DNA of 12,108 nt from an uncultured Phycisphaerales bacterium (GTDB lineage Bacteria > Planctomycetota > Phycisphaerae > UBA1845 > CAIVHJ01): contig CAIVHJ010000434.1 in the NCBI GenBank assembly GCA_903905665.1, forward strand, positions 1 through 12,108. Reading direction: 5' to 3'. The number at the start of each line of letters is the position of its first letter. Position 1 is the stretch's first letter. A program made the position numbers and the translations under genes. Below are positions 6,734 through 12,108 of the stretch, one piece after another. The notes beneath the pieces were generated by a model. The model was not told where the DNA came from. It ran no database searches and worked only from the letters and a program-made list of their open reading frames with translations.

Positions 6734-8104
6734 TCAAGGCAAGGATCGTTGAACGGCGGATTCCCATTCGCGTTGCAAGTCACTGAGGGGCAGAGTCTTA
6801 AAACTTTTCGACCAAGCGGTGGCGAATGGTTGGTTCTTTTTCAACTCGCGGACCAGGTTCACAAAACCGTTTCGATCGGTGCGGATGAGGAATTCAACCA
6901 GACTGTGCGCGATCGGATAGTATTCGGGAGGCAATTCTTCGCGATCGTACTTGAGGACGTCCGTCAGCGAGCGATTGAGTTGAACGAACTGTCGAGCCAC
7001 GGCGACGGATTCCGCGCCGGTCCGACAACGATCTCCCAAAACGCGCTGGGCGGTATAGTTCGCCAATCCCTCACCGAGCCAGGCCGGCAACTCCAGCGGA
7101 GACACATAACCGTGAATGAACGCGTGAGACGCCTCATGCACCATGGTCGTGGCGAAGCGGTCCAGATCAGCTGGTTCGTTTCCCAATCGTCTCAACACAA
7201 CATGGACATAACCGCTCGATTCGGTTCGGGTATAGCCGAGGATTTTTTCGGCATCATATTGATCGTACCGCTTGGCGAACTCCACAAACTGTTTTTTGTT
7301 CTTGAAACAAAAGATCGGGCACTTGCCCAGCCAGATCGGCTCGTCCTGCGGAAAGCCGAACTCGCGACATAACACGCTGTACATTTGCTCCGCCCAATCG
7401 GCGATTTGATTTCGCGTGTTTTCCGGCCAGTTGATCCAGATGAGAAAATGCGTCGTTTCCAGCAGCACCAGATCGGGCGCGGTTTCTTCCCGAACGACAT
7501 TGCCGAAATCCTTGCACAGTGCCAGCACCTCCTGATGCTGCTCCGGCGTCAGTTTGAGGTAATTCACATCGGTTTGCGATGGAGAATCCGGGGCGGCCTC
7601 GTTGCGGGGGGAATTGGCGTGAGGTCCATCGAACGGGTTTTCGGGAGGGGTCTTGTTTTGTTCCTTGAGGCGCTGGATTTCTTTCCATGCTTGTTCGATT
7701 CGCGTCGCATAGGCGGGGTCGCGTTTGCGGGCCTTGCTGAACTCAGCAATGGCCGCCGTATGATGGTTGCGAACCGCGAGAAAATATCCCAGTCGAAAAT
7801 GGTCCTCCGCCGTCAGGCTGTCCTCATTGCCGCGGATGACGGTCAGAAGTTTTTTTTTGACCTGATAGGCTGAAGGGGTTTCAACGTCGTCCCAGGAAAT
7901 CGGCAGCAGTTTTCCCTCCGCCAACAACACCAATCCCCGTTCGTCAAACTCGCTCACCGTCCCTGAAATCAAATTTCCCGAGCGCATGGTGATTGCGATT
8001 GATGTCGATCGTCCGTCCTCGGCGCAAAGACTCGTCCATGGAACCAATGCAAAAATCGGGGCCCAGAAAGCCGCGTAATGTATGTGTTTCGTTTGACGCT
8101 TCAC
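6734..8104 (-). CDS. Secreted peptidase-MA-like gluzincin with SH3-like and TPR-like N-terminal parts
   Basis: A 456-residue protein from a GTG at 8104, with a GGGAA purine run upstream. The N-terminus has a basic start, a hydrophobic core (about 11-25) and a likely cleavage after SLCA (28), so export is expected. Residues about 35-88 form a small beta domain (ITMRSGNLISGTV...) reminiscent of the SLA1/SHD1-like modules common in planctomycete secreted proteins. Residues about 98-145 look like a TPR hairpin (FRLGYFLAVRNHHTAAIAEF). A Pro/Asn-rich linker follows (150-180), then a peptidase-MA-like domain. The zinc signature is H323-E324-A-S-H327, with the third ligand candidate E345 in LPAWLGEGLANY, the arrangement of gluzincins such as PF13485/DUF1570 proteins. 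All catalytic residues appear present; the substrate is unknown. It begins 24 bases after hflX on the same strand, so cotranscription is likely. Three consecutive AAA codons (A9, 7850-7858) encode K83-K85. Confidence 0.8.
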   Translation of the reverse strand: MKRQTKHIHYAAFWAPIFALVPWTSLCAEDGRSTSIAITMRSGNLISGTVSEFDERGLVLLAEGKLLPISWDDVETPSAYQVKKKLLTVIRGNEDSLTAEDHFRLGYFLAVRNHHTAAIAEFSKARKRDPAYATRIEQAWKEIQRLKEQNKTPPENPFDGPHANSPRNEAAPDSPSQTDVNYLKLTPEQHQEVLALCKDFGNVVREETAPDLVLLETTHFLIWINWPENTRNQIADWAEQMYSVLCREFGFPQDEPIWLGKCPIFCFKNKKQFVEFAKRYDQYDAEKILGYTRTESSGYVHVVLRRLGNEPADLDRFATTMVHEASHAFIHGYVSPLELPAWLGEGLANYTAQRVLGDRCRTGAESVAVARQFVQLNRSLTDVLKYDREELPPEYYPIAHSLVEFLIRTDRNGFVNLVRELKKNQPFATAWSKSFKTLPLSDLQREWESAVQRSLP

Positions 8105-8128
8105 GAGGCATGTTCCCTGTGCGGCAAT

Positions 8129-9451
<1,323 letters not shown>

Positions 9452-9502
9452 CGATTACCACCCAACACCACAAAACCTTACGTTACATCCCACAAACGGT
9501 TA

Positions 9503-9532
9503 AGTATAGCGGGTTTGCTCAAGAACGGTCAA
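9503..9532 (-). promoter_or_regulatory. Sigma70-like promoter of hflX
   Basis: On the minus strand TTGACC (9527-9532, 5 of 6 consensus), an 18-base spacer and TATACT (9503-9508, 5 of 6) lie upstream of hflX. The predicted start near 9496 leaves a leader of about 45 bases to the TTG codon. It looks like an ordinary housekeeping promoter; I see no obvious heat-shock (sigma32 or CIRCE) element beside it. Confidence 0.6.
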
Positions 9533-9635
9533 AACATGCTCCGCGAATTGCGGATCCGGGTGCAAATCGATCTATCATCTTGCGCACCAGTATATTAAGT
9601 TCCTTCGGACGAATGTCCATCTAGGGCGACCATTC

Positions 9636-9818
9636 ATAACTTATTGAATGACAATAAGTTGTGTTGGAACTACCAGGGACTTCAATCGCAAAATTCTACT
9701 AGTTGCCTCCGGAGGAAGTCACAGTCTGATTTCAGTGTGCCGCATGGGTGCACCGATATCAATAAGACGTAAGGCGTTATTCCTCAATTTGTTTCCACCG
9801 ATAGTCGGCGATTATCGG
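9636..9818 (+). promoter_or_regulatory. Run of inverted repeats upstream of the lipoprotein gene (possible structured leader)
   Basis: Five paired segments follow each other in about 180 bases. (a) 9636-9647/9653-9664: 12 bp with one G-U pair and a 5-base loop. (b) GACTTC/GAAGTC at 9679-9684/9716-9721, enclosing the palindrome CCTCCGGAGG (9707-9716). (c) CACA..CTGA/TCAG-TGTG at 9721-9740. (d) AATAA..CG/CG-TTATT at 9762-9782. (e) CCGATA/TATCGG at 9798-9818. In addition GGAACTA (9667-9673) can pair with TAGTT-G-CC (9701-9708), which together with (b) would make a pseudoknot. The rest of the 9452-9849 gap, outside the hflX promoter, shows nothing I can name. I recognise no known riboswitch class. 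I found no clear plus-strand promoter, so transcription of this stretch is assumed. Confidence 0.35.
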
Positions 9819-9849
9819 GATGGGACATTCTCAGCGCGGGAGTCAATTC

Positions 9850-11481
9850 ATGAGGCAACTCACAGGCGCGGTACGGATCGGTGCTGGCTTCATTTTGACA
9901 GCCGGTATTGGCGTCGCTTTGACGATCGGATTATATGGATGCCCAACGATCGACATTCATGGAGGCAGTACACCCGGTGGGGACGGAACCGCTCCCGGGG
10001 ATCAGATTGAATGGCCGGCATTGCAGGTTGATCCGCCCGGTGAAGACACAGCGGGATTCAATCAGGTTCGTAGCGCCGATCTCAACCGCGACGGACTGCC
10101 CGACCTGATCACGGCGGCCTACGAATCCCAACCGGTGCAGATTCATCTCCAGCAGGTTGCCCCCGACGGAACAATCTCATTTCGCAGCATGTCCATCGCC
10201 GGATCCGGCCCGATTTACCAGATCAACGAACTGAAAATTGCGGACATGGATCAGGACGGGAATCTGGACATCGTGCTGGCAGTTCGGGACGACGGTTTTG
10301 TTCCACAATCGGATTGCGCCAGTCGCCAAGGAGCCATCATCATTCTGTTTTCACCGCCCGATCCCACCCAACAAACCGAATGGGTCGAATTGAACCTCAC
10401 CCGCACGTTCACTTGCTCCATTGTTTTTCTGGGAACACCCACTGAAGAGTGCCTGCAAACTGGAGATTCCTGCCCGCCCACGCAGGCAATCACCTCTGTG
10501 GCGGAGGGATTTGACGGCAATGATCGATGCGTCTCTTCGGTTGATGTGGCAGATGTTAATTTTTACGGGTATCCCGACATCGTTGCCGCCATGAACGGAT
10601 GCGACGACAAGGACGCACCGACCAAACAGATTCGGCTGTTCATCAACCCCGGAAACGGGCAAACCCGCGCCGATCAGACGCTGGTAGGTACCGTTCCGTC
10701 GGACTCGAACGGAGACGGCACCGATGATACCTGCGAGGCGGTTACGTCGAATCAGTGGCAAGAGGTGCTTTTGCAGCTGGAGTTCGTGGACGCGCAGTCG
10801 GTTCGTTTTTCCGATGTGGATGTGGACGGTGATCTGGACGTCATCGCGCTTCGGCCGGAAAGCAAGACCTACGACATCACATGGCAGGCGAATCCCTTGC
10901 TTCCCGCGGGCGGGAATTTGTTTGATCCTTTCTGGGGCGACGTTCAAGGCGGTGTGACCAGCATCCATAGCATCGGTGAAAGCGAAGCGGGTCTGGACAT
11001 CATTGAGATCGGAGACTTGGATGGGGACGGACTTGAAGATGTTCTGGCTTTGGGGAAAGCGGACCGCCTGCTCCGCTGGTTCCGTCACCCGAAAGACGCC
11101 GGTGCGCAGTATTTCCCGTGGGACGTGTACAACATCGTACAGTACTCGGAATTAACGCCGTCAGCCATGGAAATTGCGGACGTGGACGGAGACGGGCAGA
11201 TGGACATTGTGGCGGCGGCGGACGGCAGGATTCGATGGTTCACGCCGTTGGGTGAATCCCCCTATCAACCGTGGTCGGAGCAATTCGTTATCAACGACAC
11301 GCTCATTTCCGACGGAGCAGGAACGGCATCAGAGTCCGCCTATCCGCCGATCAACAGTGTTCATGCAGTGGACATCAACGGAGACGGTCGGATGGATATT
11401 GCGGCAACGTTTGATCGCGCAGGAACCGACAACGACGCCGTCATCTGGTTCGAGAACGTGGACCTCACCGAGGAAGAATAG
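9850..11481 (+). CDS. FG-GAP/VCBS-repeat putative lipoprotein
   Basis: A 543-residue protein. The ATG at 9850 is preferred over one 30 bases earlier because GGAG (9839-9842) lies 7 bases upstream and the signal sequence then begins normally. Residues 1-30 form a lipoprotein-type signal ending in the lipobox LYG-C31, followed by a flexible Gly/Pro/Asp linker (36-52). Eight Dx[D/N]xDG-like loops occur: 77-85 (DLNRDGLPD), 132-140, 235-243 (DVNFYGYPD, degenerate), 285-293 (SNGDGTDD type), 322-330, 389-397 (DLDGDGLED), 444-452 and 508-516. They are followed by beta-strand patterns such as LLRWFRHP, IRWFTPLG and VIWFENVD. This is the FG-GAP/VCBS propeller pattern, where each loop binds calcium. Seven cysteines (156, 190, 201, 208, 227, 251, 295) cluster between repeats 2 and 5, suggesting disulfides. 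No enzymatic domain is visible; a surface or periplasmic binding role is inferred. It is transcribed divergently from hflX. Confidence 0.85.
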   Translation: MRQLTGAVRIGAGFILTAGIGVALTIGLYGCPTIDIHGGSTPGGDGTAPGDQIEWPALQVDPPGEDTAGFNQVRSADLNRDGLPDLITAAYESQPVQIHLQQVAPDGTISFRSMSIAGSGPIYQINELKIADMDQDGNLDIVLAVRDDGFVPQSDCASRQGAIIILFSPPDPTQQTEWVELNLTRTFTCSIVFLGTPTEECLQTGDSCPPTQAITSVAEGFDGNDRCVSSVDVADVNFYGYPDIVAAMNGCDDKDAPTKQIRLFINPGNGQTRADQTLVGTVPSDSNGDGTDDTCEAVTSNQWQEVLLQLEFVDAQSVRFSDVDVDGDLDVIALRPESKTYDITWQANPLLPAGGNLFDPFWGDVQGGVTSIHSIGESEAGLDIIEIGDLDGDGLEDVLALGKADRLLRWFRHPKDAGAQYFPWDVYNIVQYSELTPSAMEIADVDGDGQMDIVAAADGRIRWFTPLGESPYQPWSEQFVINDTLISDGAGTASESAYPPINSVHAVDINGDGRMDIAATFDRAGTDNDAVIWFENVDLTEEE

Positions 11482-11719
11482 CCGTTAGTTGTTAGGCTTC
11501 TTGTCCCACGTCAGTGCCGCATCACGAGGATATGCAGCCTCGACTTGGGCGTCCCTCGTCGCGCCCGCCGCCCGTACATCTAGGCCATTCAGGAAGAAGT
11601 GATCAAATACAGCGCTAAACCGGGAACAAAGTAACTTTGGTCACCTGCAATCCTATCAGCGGTAGCGGCCGCATCATACGCCGGCAGGGGGCCTCATCCC
11701 GGAGCGCGGGGGCAACGCA
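11482..11719. other. Non-coding gap between the lipoprotein and methyltransferase genes
   Basis: This 238-base gap between convergent genes holds no supported reading frame. The only structures I see are a weak CGAGG/CCTCG hairpin (11525-11542) and a GCGGCCGC palindrome (11665-11672). Neither has a U-tract. The right half is noticeably richer in G and C than the lipoprotein gene. Confidence 0.5.
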
Positions 11720-12108
11720 TCACCGCGACATCAGCGCGAACACACCCCAGCCCAGGTATTCACGAGTGTAAGCGGCGTAGCGCTCGGGTTCCGAGGTCAG
11801 TTTGGCTCGAACATCTTTCGCGAACTCGTCGTCGGGATTGGCTTCAAGCCATCGGCGCATGGTGAGCCATTTGGCCGCCTCGTATCTGTCCCAGCCGTCT
11901 TGGTCAGCCAGAACCATTTCAACGACGTCGTAGCCAAGGTGGCCGAAAGACGCGAGAAGTTCTGGAAGCATGAGAAAATCGGAGATTGAGTTGGCAAGAC
12001 ACCCCTTGGCAACATCTTCCGTCGGCGGTAACTGCCGCCAGTAGGGCTCGCCGATGAGGATGATCCCTCCGGTGCGCAGGCTCCGCGCCAGAAGCTCGAT
12101 AGTGCCGA
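11720..12108 (-). CDS. SAM-dependent methyltransferase, C-terminal part (5' end outside window)
   Basis: The frame is open from the right edge to a TGA at 11720-11722, giving 128 visible residues; an internal ATG at 11971 is not the true start. The segment ...IELLARSLRTGGIILIGEPYWRQ is the late strand-and-turn of a class I methyltransferase fold (the 'L+pGG..li.ep' element), followed by a helical region and a last strand, EYLGWGVFALMSR. The pattern LADQDGWDRYEAAKWLTMRRWLEANPDD matches, from memory, a family of small uncharacterised methyltransferases. The SAM-binding GxGxG motif must lie beyond the edge, so activity cannot be judged. It converges on the lipoprotein gene. Substrate unknown. 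Confidence 0.75.
   Translation of the reverse strand, partial: GTIELLARSLRTGGIILIGEPYWRQLPPTEDVAKGCLANSISDFLMLPELLASFGHLGYDVVEMVLADQDGWDRYEAAKWLTMRRWLEANPDDEFAKDVRAKLTSEPERYAAYTREYLGWGVFALMSR

Noticed and set aside
9681..9716. A c-di-GMP-I (GEMM) riboswitch, suggested by CGCAAA and GCCTCCGG near each other
   Set aside because: The conserved GEMM core needs GACGCAAAGCC with defined flanking stems. Here CGCAAA and GCCTCC are about 15 bases apart and the flanking helices do not match.
11482..11520. An integron attC-like core (GTTAGGC at 11491-11497)
   Set aside because: No matching GCCTAAC/RYYYAAC partner occurs at a plausible distance and there is no cassette structure or integrase.
11482..11719. 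A tRNA, small gene or attachment site in the gap
   Set aside because: I found no cloverleaf, no reading frame with a ribosome binding site and no direct repeats at its ends.

Overview
The window looks like a chromosomal segment of a free-living Gram-negative-type bacterium, most likely a planctomycete (Planctomycetota). The basis is gene content: a planctomycete-style UPF0104/LPG-synthase membrane protein with a large insert, a secreted peptidase-MA-like protein with an SH3-like front domain, an FG-GAP/VCBS lipoprotein, PilZ paralogues and long transmembrane coiled-coil proteins. This assignment is inference and no marker gene proves it. I see no IS element, integrase, CRISPR array, tRNA or rRNA.

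Layout, left to right. (1) 1-1541, minus: the N-terminal 513 residues of a membrane protein with coiled coils on both sides of one membrane segment; it runs off the left edge. A good promoter with operator-like palindromes lies just upstream (1588-1628). (2) 1913-2986, plus: an amidohydrolase (Amidohydro_2/COG2159 type), convergent with the next block. (3) 3000-9451, minus: a six-gene co-directional block. In order of transcription it is hflX (ribosome-associated GTPase), a secreted gluzincin-like peptidase, an LPG-synthase-TM/UPF0104 integral membrane protein with its own promoter, then three consecutive PilZ-domain proteins. Each PilZ protein has an intact RxxxR and (D/N)xSxxG c-di-GMP-binding signature. 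(4) 9452-9849: a divergent intergenic region with the hflX promoter on one side and a run of inverted repeats, possibly a structured leader, on the other. (5) 9850-11481, plus: a putative lipoprotein with about eight calcium-loop-like FG-GAP/VCBS repeats. (6) 11720-12108, minus: the C-terminal end of a SAM-dependent methyltransferase that enters from the right edge.

How the genes may work together. hflX and the peptidase are 24 bases apart and probably share the hflX promoter. The membrane protein has a separate promoter and 5' hairpin and is followed by the PilZ trio, whose last two genes overlap by 4 bases (ATGA). The most unusual unit is this trio: three different YcgR-like c-di-GMP receptors made from one transcript, behind a polytopic envelope protein. 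The start of the first PilZ gene is overlapped by two mutually exclusive hairpins, one of which would bury its AUG. A c-di-GMP-responsive envelope or surface module is a reasonable hypothesis. The partner protein and the output cannot be read from this sequence.
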